Below are positions 16,000-24,541 of a stretch of DNA of 33,983 nucleotides, in pieces. Numbering within the stretch: position 1 is the stretch's first letter; each line of letters opens with the position of its first letter. The translations under genes and the position numbers were made by a program. The notes beneath the pieces are model-generated. The model saw only the letters and a program-made list of their open reading frames with translations. It was not told the origin of the DNA and made no database searches. Location: NCBI GenBank assembly GCA_024743255.1, contig JANSWY010000053.1, positions 1 to 33,983 of the forward strand. Direction: 5' to 3'. The stretch is from a bacterium. GTDB lineage: Bacteria; Bacteroidota; Bacteroidia; Cytophagales; Cyclobacteriaceae.

Positions 16000-16284
16000 A
16001 TGAGCAAGAATTGGCCACTTTTTGAAGTCTTCATTAGAAGTAAGAATGGTTTAGAGCACAGACATGTTGGAAGTTTACATGCTGCTGATGCTACCATGGC
16101 AATAGAAAATGCAAGAGATGTATACACCAGAAGAATGGAAGGTGTAAGTATCTGGGTTGTGGAATCAGAAAATATTACAGCTTCCAATCCAGAACAAGCT
16201 GGTGAAATATTCGAACCAGCAGCTGACAAAGTATACAGACACCCAACATTCTACGACTTACCCGACGAGGTGAAACATATTTAG
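16000..16284 (+). CDS. paaB: Phenylacetyl-CoA 1,2-epoxidase subunit PaaB
   Basis: 94 residues, matching the 95 of E. coli PaaB. Small alpha/beta subunit that bridges PaaAC heterodimers in the epoxidase. Characteristic sequence: WPLFEVFIRSKNGLEHRHVGSLHA near the N-terminus, ALENARDVYTRR-type middle (AIENARDVYTRRMEGVSIWVV) and the terminal KVYRHPTFYDLPDEVKHI. Coupled to paaA by a 3-base gap. The stop codon TAG forms part of a heptamer array that fills the gap to paaC. Confidence 0.95.
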   Translation: MSKNWPLFEVFIRSKNGLEHRHVGSLHAADATMAIENARDVYTRRMEGVSIWVVESENITASNPEQAGEIFEPAADKVYRHPTFYDLPDEVKHI

Positions 16285-16352
16285 AGTTTGGAGTTCTGAG
16301 TTTTGAATTATATAAAGCTAAATAGCCAAACAGCTAAAAGCCAAAAGCTAAG
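16285..16352. repeat. Heptamer arrays in the paaB-paaC gap
   Basis: Two families in tandem: AGTTTGG-AGTTCTG-AGTTTTG (16285-16309, reverse complement of the AAAACTC units at 4055-4084), then AGCTAAAT-AGCCAAAC-AGCTAAA-AGCCAAA-AGCTAA (16316-16352) ending 3 bases before the paaC ATG. The array begins at the paaB stop. Confidence 0.7.
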
Positions 16353-16355
16353 AAA

Positions 16356-17108
16356 ATGAACGACAATTTATATCAATATATACTTCAATTAAGCGATAAC
16401 AGCATGATTCTGGGTCATAGACTTTCGGAATTATGTGGTCATGGTCCAAGCCTGGAAACTGACATTGCTTTGACCAATATTTCATTGGATTTATATGGTC
16501 AGACGAGAAGTTATTGCCAATATGCTGCTAAGGTAAAAGGTGAGGACTTCAATGAAGATACAGTTGCTTTCTTGAGAACTGAGAGAGAGTATAAAAATGT
16601 TCTTTTGGTTGAGCAGCCAAATACAGACTTTGCTTACATCATTGTAAGACAATTCCTATTTGATGCTTACCACCTACCTCTTCTTGAGCAATTAAAAAAC
16701 AGCAAAGACGAAATGATTGCTGCGATTGCTGCTAAGTCGATTAAAGAAGTTAGTTATCATCATAGATTTTCTTCCGAGTGGGTAAAAAGACTTGGTGATG
16801 GAACTGAAGAAAGTCATCAAAAAATGCAGGAAGCACTGGATTACTTATGGGCATACGCAGGTGAACTTTTCGAAGAATCACAAATCGAGAAATGGGCGAA
16901 AGAAGAAGGAATTGGCGCTGATCTCAACGCTATTCACGAGGAATACAAAAAAGATATAGAGGCAGTTTTCGCAGAAGCAACATTAACGATACCAGAATAT
17001 GATCCTTATCAGCAAGGAGGAAAAAATGGAATTCACTCTGAGCACATGGGATACATATTGACAGAATTGCAATACATGCAAAGGACATACCCAAATATGA
17101 CCTGGTGA
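16356..17108 (+). CDS. paaC: Phenylacetyl-CoA 1,2-epoxidase structural subunit PaaC
   Basis: 250 residues, as in E. coli (248). Ferritin-like subunit that pairs with PaaA and is needed for activity, without a full set of iron ligands. Family features: LGHRLSELCGHGPSLETDIALTNISLDLYGQTR (about 20-52), NTDFAYIIVRQFLFDAYHLPLLEQL (about 89-113), KEVSYHHRFSSEWVKRLGDGTEESH (about 130-154) and the end GIHSEHMGYILTELQYMQRTYPNMTW. The last residues are the usual strongly conserved tail. paaD follows after 25 bases. Confidence 0.95.
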   Translation: MNDNLYQYILQLSDNSMILGHRLSELCGHGPSLETDIALTNISLDLYGQTRSYCQYAAKVKGEDFNEDTVAFLRTEREYKNVLLVEQPNTDFAYIIVRQFLFDAYHLPLLEQLKNSKDEMIAAIAAKSIKEVSYHHRFSSEWVKRLGDGTEESHQKMQEALDYLWAYAGELFEESQIEKWAKEEGIGADLNAIHEEYKKDIEAVFAEATLTIPEYDPYQQGGKNGIHSEHMGYILTELQYMQRTYPNMTW

Positions 17109-17133
17109 TTATCAAATAAAAACAACCCAAACA

Positions 17134-17619
17134 ATGATCAAGATAGACAACCAAATACAGGAAATTTTAGAATCAGTTTCTGATCCGGAAATTCCTGTAT
17201 TGTCTATTTTGGATATGGGTATAGTAAAAGATGCCCAACAAAAAGCTGATCATGTGTTGATCACCATCACCCCTACTTATTCAGGATGCCCAGCAATGGA
17301 TGTGATCGAAGAAGATATAGTAAACGCTTTCAAATCTCATAATATAGAAGCGAAAGTAGACACTGTATTATCTCCACCATGGACAACCGAATGGATTTCA
17401 GAAAATGGGAAGCAAAAACTTGAGAAGTACGGCATTGCTCCTCCGATGAATGAAACCATGGACAAAAAAGCATTGCTGGATGGTGAAAGGATTATCAAAT
17501 GCCCACAATGCGGCTCAACCAATACCGAAATGGTAAGTCAATTTGGATCAACACCTTGCAAAGCACTTTTTAAATGCCAGGATTGCCTGGAACCTTTTGA
17601 TTACTTAAAATGCATATAA
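17134..17619 (+). CDS. paaD: PaaD, Fe-S assembly factor for the phenylacetyl-CoA epoxidase
   Basis: 161 residues (E. coli PaaD about 165-167). N-terminal DUF59/MIP18-like domain (about 1-95) with DPEIPVLSILDMGIV and the conserved Cys in TYSGCPAMD (C52). C-terminal zinc-ribbon-like part with CPQC (123-126) and further Cys at about 142, 148, 151. PaaD is thought to mature the 2Fe-2S centre of PaaE. Its last codons overlap a possible upstream start of paaG (ATG at 17610). Confidence 0.93.
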   Translation: MIKIDNQIQEILESVSDPEIPVLSILDMGIVKDAQQKADHVLITITPTYSGCPAMDVIEEDIVNAFKSHNIEAKVDTVLSPPWTTEWISENGKQKLEKYGIAPPMNETMDKKALLDGERIIKCPQCGSTNTEMVSQFGSTPCKALFKCQDCLEPFDYLKCI

Positions 17620-17627
17620 ACGACTCG

Positions 17628-18407
17628 ATGGAGCCAATTATTTTTTCAAAAGAAGCCGGAGTTGCCACCATAAAACTCAATAGGCCAAAAGCATTCAACA
17701 GTGTCACCAGAGAACTGGCACTACAATTCCAAAAAGCATTAGATGAATGCGCAGCTGATGAGCAGATCAGATGCGTTCTAATAACCGGTGAAGGCAAGGC
17801 CTTTTGCGCCGGTCAGGATCTGGTAGAGGTTACCTCTCCGGAAGCAATGCCTGGATTCAAATCTATATTAGAGGAACATTATGCGCCCATTATTCGAAAG
17901 ATAAGGGCGCTAATGAAACCGGTAATTGCTAAGGTGAATGGAGTTGCGGCTGGTGCTGGAGCTAACATTGCTCTTGCTTGTGATATAGTTATTGCTCATG
18001 AGAATGCATCTTTCATCCAGGCTTTTAGCGGAATCGGTTTAATACCCGATAGTGCAGGAACATTCTTTCTCCCGAGGCTAGTAGGCTTCCAAAAAGCATC
18101 TGCATTAGCGATGTTGGGAGACAAAGTATCTGCTCAGGAAGCTGAGTCACTTGGAATGATTTACAAATATTTTGGTGATGCAGAATTCGAGGAGAATGTT
18201 AATAAAATAGCACTACGAATGGCCAATATGCCAACTCAAGGGTTGGCGTATACTAAAGAAGCCTTCAATTCTTCGCTTGTAAACAACCTGGAGCAACAAC
18301 TTGAGGCAGAAAACAGACTTCAAATTGCAGCCAGTGAAACTGAAGATTATTCTGAAGGAGTAAAAGCATTTATAGAAAAGAGGAAGCCCAATTTTAAAGG
18401 TAAGTAA
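17628..18407 (+). CDS. paaG: 1,2-epoxyphenylacetyl-CoA isomerase PaaG
   Basis: Crotonase-fold enzyme that turns the epoxide into 2-oxepin-2(3H)-ylideneacetyl-CoA, and may also shift double bonds later. Features: CAGQDL (60-65) and NGVAAGAGA (104-112) form the oxyanion hole, and GLIPDSAGTF (137-146) carries the Asp (D141) that marks PaaG in place of the Glu of true hydratases. The end SEGVKAFIEKRKPNFKGK matches E. coli PaaG closely. The frame is open from ATG 17610, but the ATG at 17628 gives a start (MEPIIFSKEAGVATIKLNRP) aligned with E. coli PaaG. It overlaps paaH by one base (TAATG). Confidence 0.92.
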   Translation: MEPIIFSKEAGVATIKLNRPKAFNSVTRELALQFQKALDECAADEQIRCVLITGEGKAFCAGQDLVEVTSPEAMPGFKSILEEHYAPIIRKIRALMKPVIAKVNGVAAGAGANIALACDIVIAHENASFIQAFSGIGLIPDSAGTFFLPRLVGFQKASALAMLGDKVSAQEAESLGMIYKYFGDAEFEENVNKIALRMANMPTQGLAYTKEAFNSSLVNNLEQQLEAENRLQIAASETEDYSEGVKAFIEKRKPNFKGK

Positions 18408-19594
18408 TGAGCAATCACAATATAGCCGGTGTAATTGGATCAGGTACAATGGGACGAGGAATTGCCCAAATTGCTGCTACTGCTGGTTGGCAAGTTGTTG
18501 TTTATGATAACAATACTGCAGCCATTGAAGATAGCAAATCCAAACTCCAAAAAGTACTTAATAGGTTAGTAGAGAAAGGAAAAATAGATAGCTCAAAGCA
18601 ATCTAACATTCTTAATAACATTACTTACGCTTCAGAAATTAAAGGTCTAGCTGATTGTAGTCTTGTTATCGAAGCAATTGTTGAGAATCCAGAAATCAAA
18701 AGATCTGTTTTTGAGGAGTTAGATAGAAATGTAAGTAAAGAATGCATTATTGCTTCAAACACATCATCTCTATCGATAGCATCTTTAGCTTCTGCAGTGA
18801 GTATTCCCGAGAGATTTATAGGAATTCACTTCTTCAATCCGGTTCCATTAATGAAACTGGCTGAAATTATTCCAGGCATTCAAACATCACAAGAAACAAC
18901 ACAAACAGCCAAGTCTATCATTGATAGCTGGGGCAAGTTGACTGTCATGGCAAAAGACACTCCTGGGTTCATTGTAAACCGAGTGGCAAGACCATTTTAT
19001 GGTGAAGCCCTTAGAATTTATGATGAGGGAATTGCCGATATGCCAACAATCGATTGGGCTATGAAAGAAATCGGAGGTTTCCGTATGGGGCCTTTTGAGT
19101 TGATGGATTTCATTGGAAACGACATAAACTACACCGTAACAGAAACGGTATTCAACGCATTCTTCGGTGACCCAAGATACAGACCATCATTTACTCAGAA
19201 AAGAATGATGGAAGCTGGACTTCTTGGCAGGAAAACTGGCAAAGGTTATTACGATTACAGTGAAGGTTCACAAAAACCAGAACCCGACACTGATGAGATG
19301 CATGGACATATGATTGTTGACAGAATCGTGGCTATGTTAATCAATGAAGCTGCAGATGCATTGCATTTCGGTATTGCTAGTAGAGATGATATCGATATTG
19401 CCATGACAACTGGAGTTAATTATCCAAAAGGTCTTTTAAAATGGGCAGATGAGATTGGAATTGACAGATGTGTTTCTCTTCTAGATAATCTATTCAACAG
19501 ATATCACGAAGAGCGATACAGATGCAGTCCATTACTTAGAGATATGGTAACAGAGCATTCTAATTTTTATCAGGAAGAATCAGTAAATTCATGA
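18407..19594 (+). CDS. paaH: 3-hydroxyacyl-CoA dehydrogenase PaaH
   Basis: NAD-dependent oxidation of 3-hydroxyadipyl-CoA to 3-oxoadipyl-CoA. 395 residues, shorter than E. coli PaaH (475). Rossmann NAD site GVIGSGTMGRGIAQIAA (8-24), SSL and the catalytic His in FIGIHFFNPVPLMK (about 136-149), dimer domain start DTPGFIVNRVARPFYGEA, and GPFELMDFIGNDINY. A second 3HCDH C-terminal segment (about 300-385; IVAMLINEAADALHFG, TGVNYPKGLLKWADEIG) is present, so the protein is compact rather than truncated. It starts one base inside the paaG stop and its end overlaps paaI by 4 bases. Confidence 0.93.
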   Translation: MSNHNIAGVIGSGTMGRGIAQIAATAGWQVVVYDNNTAAIEDSKSKLQKVLNRLVEKGKIDSSKQSNILNNITYASEIKGLADCSLVIEAIVENPEIKRSVFEELDRNVSKECIIASNTSSLSIASLASAVSIPERFIGIHFFNPVPLMKLAEIIPGIQTSQETTQTAKSIIDSWGKLTVMAKDTPGFIVNRVARPFYGEALRIYDEGIADMPTIDWAMKEIGGFRMGPFELMDFIGNDINYTVTETVFNAFFGDPRYRPSFTQKRMMEAGLLGRKTGKGYYDYSEGSQKPEPDTDEMHGHMIVDRIVAMLINEAADALHFGIASRDDIDIAMTTGVNYPKGLLKWADEIGIDRCVSLLDNLFNRYHEERYRCSPLLRDMVTEHSNFYQEESVNS

Positions 19595-20001
19595 GCAGTC
19601 CAAAAGACGTGTATGACCGAATGATGGACAAGGATTACTACAGCCAATGGATGGGTGTAGAACTAATCTCTATCTCTGAAGGAAACTGCACTTTGAAAAT
19701 GACTGTTAGAAAAGAGATGCTCAATGGTTTTGGGATACTTCATGGAGGAGTATCATTTGCGTTTGCAGATAGTGCCTTCGCATTTGCTTCAAATTCATAT
19801 GGTAGATTAAGTGTTTCGATGAATGGAAGCATGATCTACTCAAAGCAAGCAAAAGAAGGAGATATCCTAATAGCAAAAGCAAAGGAACTAGTAAAAGGAA
19901 ACAAAAGCGGAACCTACGATGTAGAAGTGAGCAATGAGAGTAGTGGTGAGGTAGTAGGGCTTTTTAGAGGTACTGTATATAGAAGATCGAGTGAAATTTA
20001 A
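19591..20001 (+). CDS. paaI: Hotdog-fold thioesterase PaaI
   Basis: 136 residues. Hydrolyses phenylacetyl-CoA-type thioesters, thought to rescue CoA from blocked pathway intermediates. Hotdog motif GFGILHGGVSFAFADSAFAFASNS (46-69) with HGG (51-53) and the catalytic Asp D60. Strand-rich second half ends in VEVSNESSGEVVGLFRGTVYRR. Overlaps the paaH stop by 4 bases (ATGA). The next gene, an S23-like protein, begins within or just after its 3' end. Confidence 0.93.
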   Translation: MSSPKDVYDRMMDKDYYSQWMGVELISISEGNCTLKMTVRKEMLNGFGILHGGVSFAFADSAFAFASNSYGRLSVSMNGSMIYSKQAKEGDILIAKAKELVKGNKSGTYDVEVSNESSGEVVGLFRGTVYRRSSEI

Positions 20002-20032
20002 AACTCTAAATAGTAATATCGAAATCCTAAAA

Positions 20033-20446
20033 ATGGGAGATTCCAATAATGATGGATCATTGATGAGTAGCTTACATATTTCATCAACAATCGATCAAAT
20101 AAAAAGATATGACTTAGAGGATAGAACTCTGGAATTCGCGAAAAGTATCAGAAAGTTCTTAAAAGAAATTGTTTATTCAATTCAAAATAGAGAAGACGGT
20201 AAGCAGCTAATTAGGTCTTCTGGCTCAATTGGGGCTAATTATCTTGAAGCAAATGAATGCATTAGTCGAAAGGACTTCCAATACAGAGTAAAGATTTGTA
20301 AAAAGGAAGCGAGAGAGACAATTTATTGGCTCAATCTCATTGATATTGAAGGTTCAGAAAAGTCTGAACATGATAGAAATATATTAATCAAAGAGTGTTC
20401 CGAGTTAATGAAAATTTTCGGAGCGATTATCAAAAACACAAACTAA
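20033..20446 (+). CDS. Four-helix-bundle protein (S23 / 23S rRNA intervening-sequence family)
   Basis: 137 residues from the ATG at 20033 (a GTG at 19991 and an ATG at 20063 are alternatives; the conserved part starts at YDLEDRTLEFAKSIRKFL). The segment RSSGSIGANYLEANECISRKDFQYRVKICKKEARETIYWLNLI is the hallmark of the TIGR02436-type four-helix bundle, first seen as ORFs in 23S rRNA intervening sequences and related to the Avd accessory protein of diversity-generating retroelements. Function unknown; a positively charged pentameric RNA-binding role is known for Avd. It is not a paa gene: it has been placed between paaI and paaJ, and the gap after it is filled by a heptamer array. Confidence 0.9.
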   Translation: MGDSNNDGSLMSSLHISSTIDQIKRYDLEDRTLEFAKSIRKFLKEIVYSIQNREDGKQLIRSSGSIGANYLEANECISRKDFQYRVKICKKEARETIYWLNLIDIEGSEKSEHDRNILIKECSELMKIFGAIIKNTN

Positions 20447-20477
20447 TATCTATTGGCAAATCGCTTGTCCAAGCAAT

Positions 20478-20548
20478 GATTTAGAATTTAGATATTAGTA
20501 TTTATGATTTAATCCATTTAGGATTTAGAAATTAGGCTTTAGAATTTA
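20478..20548. repeat. Heptamer array (GATTTAR units) before paaJ
   Basis: AT-rich 7-base-periodic units (GATTTAG, AATTTAG, ATATTAG, TATTTAT, then GGATTTA, GAAATTA, GGCTTTA, GAATTTA) running up to the paaJ ATG at 20551. A minus-strand AAATGGATT (20511-20519) lies in the middle, like the core in the GAAGACC-type elements. Confidence 0.55.
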
Positions 20549-20550
20549 AC

Positions 20551-21759
20551 ATGAAAGATTCATATATAATTGACGGCATACGTACTCCCATCGGAAAATT
20601 CAAAGGCACTTTAGGTGCTGTGCGAACTGACGATTTAGGGGCATTGGTAATCAAAGAATTAGTAAGCAGGAATAAAAATATTCCCATGGAAGCTTATGAA
20701 GATGTAATCATGGGCTGTGCTAATCAGGCCGGTGAGGATAACAGAAATGTTGCCCGAATGTCTTCATTACTTGCTGGACTACCATTTTCTGTACCCGGAG
20801 AAACCGTAAACAGATTGTGCTCTTCCGGACTTTCAGCAATCATCCAGGCCAACAGAGCTATCAAAGCTGGAGATGGAGATTTATTCATTGCTGGAGGAGT
20901 TGAAAACATGACTAGAGGCCCTTGGGTGATCTCAAAAGCTTCAAGCCCATTTGGGCAGGATTCTCAGATGTTTGATTCTAGTTTTGGATGGAGGTTTGTG
21001 AATAAGAGAATGCATGAGCTTTATGGAACTGAAAGCATGGGTGAGACTGCAGAAAACCTTGTTGACCGATACAAAATTAGTAGAGCAGACCAAGATCATT
21101 TTGCGCTAAGATCTCAGCAAAAAGCTGGAAATGCAGACCATGAAGGAAGATTGGCTAAAGAAATTGTTCCAGTTCAAATTCCTCAAAGAAAAGCGGACCC
21201 AATCATTTTCAATCATGATGAGTTTATCAAACCTCATACAACTGAAGATGGGCTTTCAAAACTAAGAGCTGCTTTCAGAAAAGAAGGTGGAACTGTAACA
21301 GCAGGAAATTCCAGTGGACTTAACGATGGTGCAGCAGCAACAATCGTGGCTTCATCGGATGCTGTTTCGAAATATGATCTAAAACCACTAGCAAGAATTA
21401 TCAGCTCTGCCGTAGTAGGAGTTGAGCCAAGAATTATGGGAATTGGTCCAGTTGGAGCATCCAATAAGGCGCTGGAAAGAGCAGGACTAAAAATGGAAGA
21501 CATGGACGTAATTGAGCTTAACGAAGCATTTGCAGCTCAAAGTCTTGCCTGCATCAGAGAGTGGGGATTATCAGATGATGATCCAAGAATAAATCCTAAC
21601 GGTGGAGCAATAGCAATTGGCCACCCACTAGGAATGACAGGCGCAAGAATTATGTACAGTGCCGCCCTGGAACTGAGCTTGACTGATAAGAAATATGCAT
21701 TGGTAACAATGTGTGTGGGAGTTGGCCAGGGATATGCGGCTGTGATTGAGAAAGCGTAG
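20551..21759 (+). CDS. paaJ: 3-oxoadipyl-CoA / 3-oxo-5,6-dehydrosuberyl-CoA thiolase
   Basis: 402 residues, thiolase family. CoA-dependent cleavage of 3-oxo-5,6-didehydrosuberyl-CoA and of 3-oxoadipyl-CoA, giving acetyl-CoA and succinyl-CoA. The full catalytic set is visible: nucleophile Cys in NRLCSSGLS (C90), NEAFAAQ, GGAIAIGHPLGMTGARI (H358) and TMCVGVGQG (C388). PcaF/PaaJ-like features are DSSFGWRFVN and the LYGTESMGETAENL stretch. The repeat copy C starts on the last base of the stop codon. Confidence 0.93.
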   Translation: MKDSYIIDGIRTPIGKFKGTLGAVRTDDLGALVIKELVSRNKNIPMEAYEDVIMGCANQAGEDNRNVARMSSLLAGLPFSVPGETVNRLCSSGLSAIIQANRAIKAGDGDLFIAGGVENMTRGPWVISKASSPFGQDSQMFDSSFGWRFVNKRMHELYGTESMGETAENLVDRYKISRADQDHFALRSQQKAGNADHEGRLAKEIVPVQIPQRKADPIIFNHDEFIKPHTTEDGLSKLRAAFRKEGGTVTAGNSSGLNDGAAATIVASSDAVSKYDLKPLARIISSAVVGVEPRIMGIGPVGASNKALERAGLKMEDMDVIELNEAFAAQSLACIREWGLSDDDPRINPNGGAIAIGHPLGMTGARIMYSAALELSLTDKKYALVTMCVGVGQGYAAVIEKA

Positions 21760-22000
21760 AAGTCGGAAGACCGGAGACGGGAGACCGAAGTATGGAAGAC
21801 TAGATTGCAGTTAATTAGTATTTGAGTAACTAGAAAATTAAGATAAATAGTAAATGGATAGTCAGAATTGGATTATCGAAGCAATATCGAAACTCGGTCT
21901 CCGGTCTTCCGACTTCCATCTACAAAACATAAATGGACTGAATGATCGAACCAGGAAGCACTAACAACACTTCCATCTTCGGTCTTCTGACTTCCAACTT
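21759..22000. repeat. Heptamer inverted repeat, copy C (paaJ-paaZ gap)
   Basis: Left arm 21759-21791 (GAAGTCG, GAAGACC, GGAGACG, GGAGACC, GAAGT; perfect 7-base period) begins at the G of the paaJ stop. Right arm 21891-21920 is complementary over about 27 bases. A third, right-type arm is at 21969-22000, then a hairpin TTGCCC-AAC-GGGCAA (21999-22013). AAATGGATAG (21852-21861) lies in the spacer and AAATGGACTG (21931-21940) between the two right arms. Confidence 0.85.
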
Positions 22001-22027
22001 GCCCAACGGGCAATAAACGACCTGAAA

Positions 22028-24541
22028 ATGAACAAATTAGGAAATTACGTAAGCGGAGAATGGGTAAATGGTACAGGTGATGGCCAGCCTATTTACAATG
22101 CTGTTAATGGAGAGGTGATACACCATGCCTCCACCACCGGACTAGATTTTGGTGAAATCCTAAACTACGGAAGAAACGTAGGTGGTCCGGCATTGAGAAA
22201 GATGACATTCCAGGAAAGAGGAAACATGCTGAAGAAGCTTGCTCTATACCTGGTAAGAAAGAAAGATCATTTCTACAAAATCAGTTATCAAACTGGTGCA
22301 ACCAAAGTTGATAGCTGGATCGATATAGAAGGAGGATTTGGTAATCTCTTTGCCAACGCTTCATTAAGAAAATTATTCCCAAATCAATCTTTCCATGTGG
22401 ATGGAGCTCCAATCGACTTATCAAGAGGAGGGAAATTTATGGGGCATCACATCATGGTTCCCAAAGAAGGTGTTGCAATCCATATCAATGCATTCAACTT
22501 CCCTGTTTGGGGAATGCTTGAAAAATGTGCTGTTAACTGGATGGCAGGAGTTCCTGCGGTAGTGAAACCAGCAACAGCTACCTCCTACCTTACTGAAGCA
22601 GTTGTTAGAGAAATCATTGCATCAGGTATTCTTCCTGAAGGAGCTCTTCAATTGATTTGTGGTTCTGCAAGAAACATTCTTGATACAGTTGAATCTCAGG
22701 ACGTAGTAACCTTTACCGGTTCTGCCACTACTGGTAGAATGCTTAAAAGCAACCCAAGAATTATTGATGAAGCTGTTCCATTCAATATGGAAGCTGACTC
22801 ATTAAACTGCTCTGTTCTTGGTGAAGATGCAGTTCCAGGAACTCCTGAATTTGACCTTTTCATTAAGGAGGTTAAAAAGGAAATGACTGTCAAATGTGGT
22901 CAGAAATGTACGGCAATCAGAAGAATCATTGTTCCTGAGAACCTGATTGAAGATGTTCAAATTGCTTTAGGCAAGTCTTTAGAAAGAACAGTAATTGGAA
23001 ATCCTGAAAGTAAAGAAGTCCGAATGGGTGCCTTGGCAAGTATGGATCAGGTACAGGAGGTTAGAGACAGAGTTAAGGAATTAGCTGCTACTGCTGAAAT
23101 CGTATACGGAAACCTTGATAAGGTAGATGTAATGGATGCCGACTCTGAAAAAGGAGCATTCTTAAGCCCAATTCTATTATTAGAAAAAGACCCTCATAAA
23201 AATACAGCGGTTCACGAAGTTGAGGCATTTGGTCCTGTAAGTACAATTGTACCTTACAAAGACATGCATGACGCTATTGAATTAGCAAAAATGGGTAAGG
23301 GCTCATTATGCTGTTCAATCTCTACTTTCGATAAGAAAATTGCCAGAGACTTTGTAGTTGGCGCTGCTAGTCATCATGGTAGAATTTTAGTGCTTGACAG
23401 AGAAAATGCAAAACTTAGTACTGGTCACGGTTCTCCTCTTCCAACACTAGTTCATGGTGGTCCGGGTAGAGCTGGAGGCGGTGAAGAAATGGGTGGAATG
23501 CGAGGAGTTGAGCACTATCTACAAAGATGTGCTATCCAGGGTACTCCTAGCACAATCACAGCAGTTACTGGAATATTCCAACAAGGAGCTGACTATACAG
23601 AATCACCAAATCATCCTTTCTCTTACCATTTTGAAGATATCCAACCTGGAATGTCTCTATTGACACACAAGAGAACCGTTACTGATTCTGACATTATCAA
23701 TTTTGCGAATCTTACATGGGATCATTTCTACGCTCACACAGATATTACATCTCTTCAGGGAACAATATTTGAAAAAAGAGCGGCACATGGATACTTCATA
23801 TTAGCTGCTGCGGCTGGACTTTTTGTTTACCCTAATAAAGGCCCGGTTTCTGCAAACTACGGACTTGATGAAATTAGATTCCTGAAACCAATCTACCACA
23901 ATGACACCATTCAGGTAAGATTGACTTGCAAGGAAAAAGTTGAAAGAGATAGCAGAGGAAAAGAACATCCTTCAGGAGTGGTGAAATGGTTCGTTGAAGT
24001 TTACGATCAGGAGGAAGAACTAGCGGCAATGGGAACAATCCTCACATTGGTTCAAAAGAAATCTCCTTTTGTAGAATTCAATAGAAAGACCATTGAAAAA
24101 CTACTGGGAAGACTAACTGATGATTCCAAAAACAAATGGGGTATGATGGGACCTCAGCATATGGTTGAGCATTTGGAATGGTCTATGCACATGGCTGTTG
24201 GGAAATATCAAACTAATGTTGTAACACCAGAAGAGAAACTTGAAAAATACCAGGATTCACTTTGGAACTACTATCATATGCCAGAAACATATCCTCATCC
24301 AGATCTAAAAAAGGATACTACTGAAGATTTAAGATTTGGAAGTTTGAAGGAAGCAAAAGAGGCATTCCTGGTAGCATACGACGAATTCCAACAATACTAC
24401 AAAGAGAACCCAGATGCGATTCATAACAACTCAGTATTTGGACCTTTGGATAAAGAACACTGGGATTTGATGCACAGAAAGCATATCCATCATCATTTTG
24501 ACGCATTTAACCTGATTAAAGAAGAAGATATAAATGGCTGA
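22028..24541 (+). CDS. paaZ: Bifunctional PaaZ (oxepin-CoA hydrolase / semialdehyde dehydrogenase) with extra C-terminal domain
   Basis: Opens the oxepin ring and oxidises the resulting aldehyde to 3-oxo-5,6-dehydrosuberyl-CoA. Residues 1-520: aldehyde dehydrogenase with the general base Glu in NMEADSLN (E255) and nucleophile Cys in [11 protein letters not shown] (C294), equal to E256 and C295 of E. coli. Residues 530-680: MaoC-like R-hydratase with catalytic Asp/His in WDHFYAHTD (D565, H570) and AAHGYF. E. coli PaaZ ends at about 681; this protein is 837 residues. The extra 150 residues contain [16 protein letters not shown] (706-721) and [21 protein letters not shown] (803-823), which look like the DUF1569/DinB_2 four-helix fold with His metal ligands. 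The stop overlaps the next gene by 8 bases. Confidence 0.93.
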   Translation: MNKLGNYVSGEWVNGTGDGQPIYNAVNGEVIHHASTTGLDFGEILNYGRNVGGPALRKMTFQERGNMLKKLALYLVRKKDHFYKISYQTGATKVDSWIDIEGGFGNLFANASLRKLFPNQSFHVDGAPIDLSRGGKFMGHHIMVPKEGVAIHINAFNFPVWGMLEKCAVNWMAGVPAVVKPATATSYLTEAVVREIIASGILPEGALQLICGSARNILDTVESQDVVTFTGSATTGRMLKSNPRIIDEAVPFNMEADSLNCSVLGEDAVPGTPEFDLFIKEVKKEMTVKCGQKCTAIRRIIVPENLIEDVQIALGKSLERTVIGNPESKEVRMGALASMDQVQEVRDRVKELAATAEIVYGNLDKVDVMDADSEKGAFLSPILLLEKDPHKNTAVHEVEAFGPVSTIVPYKDMHDAIELAKMGKGSLCCSISTFDKKIARDFVVGAASHHGRILVLDRENAKLSTGHGSPLPTLVHGGPGRAGGGEEMGGMRGVEHYLQRCAIQGTPSTITAVTGIFQQGADYTESPNHPFSYHFEDIQPGMSLLTHKRTVTDSDIINFANLTWDHFYAHTDITSLQGTIFEKRAAHGYFILAAAAGLFVYPNKGPVSANYGLDEIRFLKPIYHNDTIQVRLTCKEKVERDSRGKEHPSGVVKWFVEVYDQEEELAAMGTILTLVQKKSPFVEFNRKTIEKLLGRLTDDSKNKWGMMGPQHMVEHLEWSMHMAVGKYQTNVVTPEEKLEKYQDSLWNYYHMPETYPHPDLKKDTTEDLRFGSLKEAKEAFLVAYDEFQQYYKENPDAIHNNSVFGPLDKEHWDLMHRKHIHHHFDAFNLIKEEDING

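Noticed and set aside
18407-19594. PaaH as a truncated pseudogene because it is 80 residues shorter than in E. coli
   Set aside because: Both C-terminal 3HCDH segments and all active-site motifs are present and the ends overlap neighbouring genes; it is a compact form.
19991-20032. GTG start for the S23-like gene overlapping paaI
   Set aside because: The extra residues are not part of the conserved bundle; ATG at 20033 is a more usual start, though coupling to paaI cannot be fully excluded.
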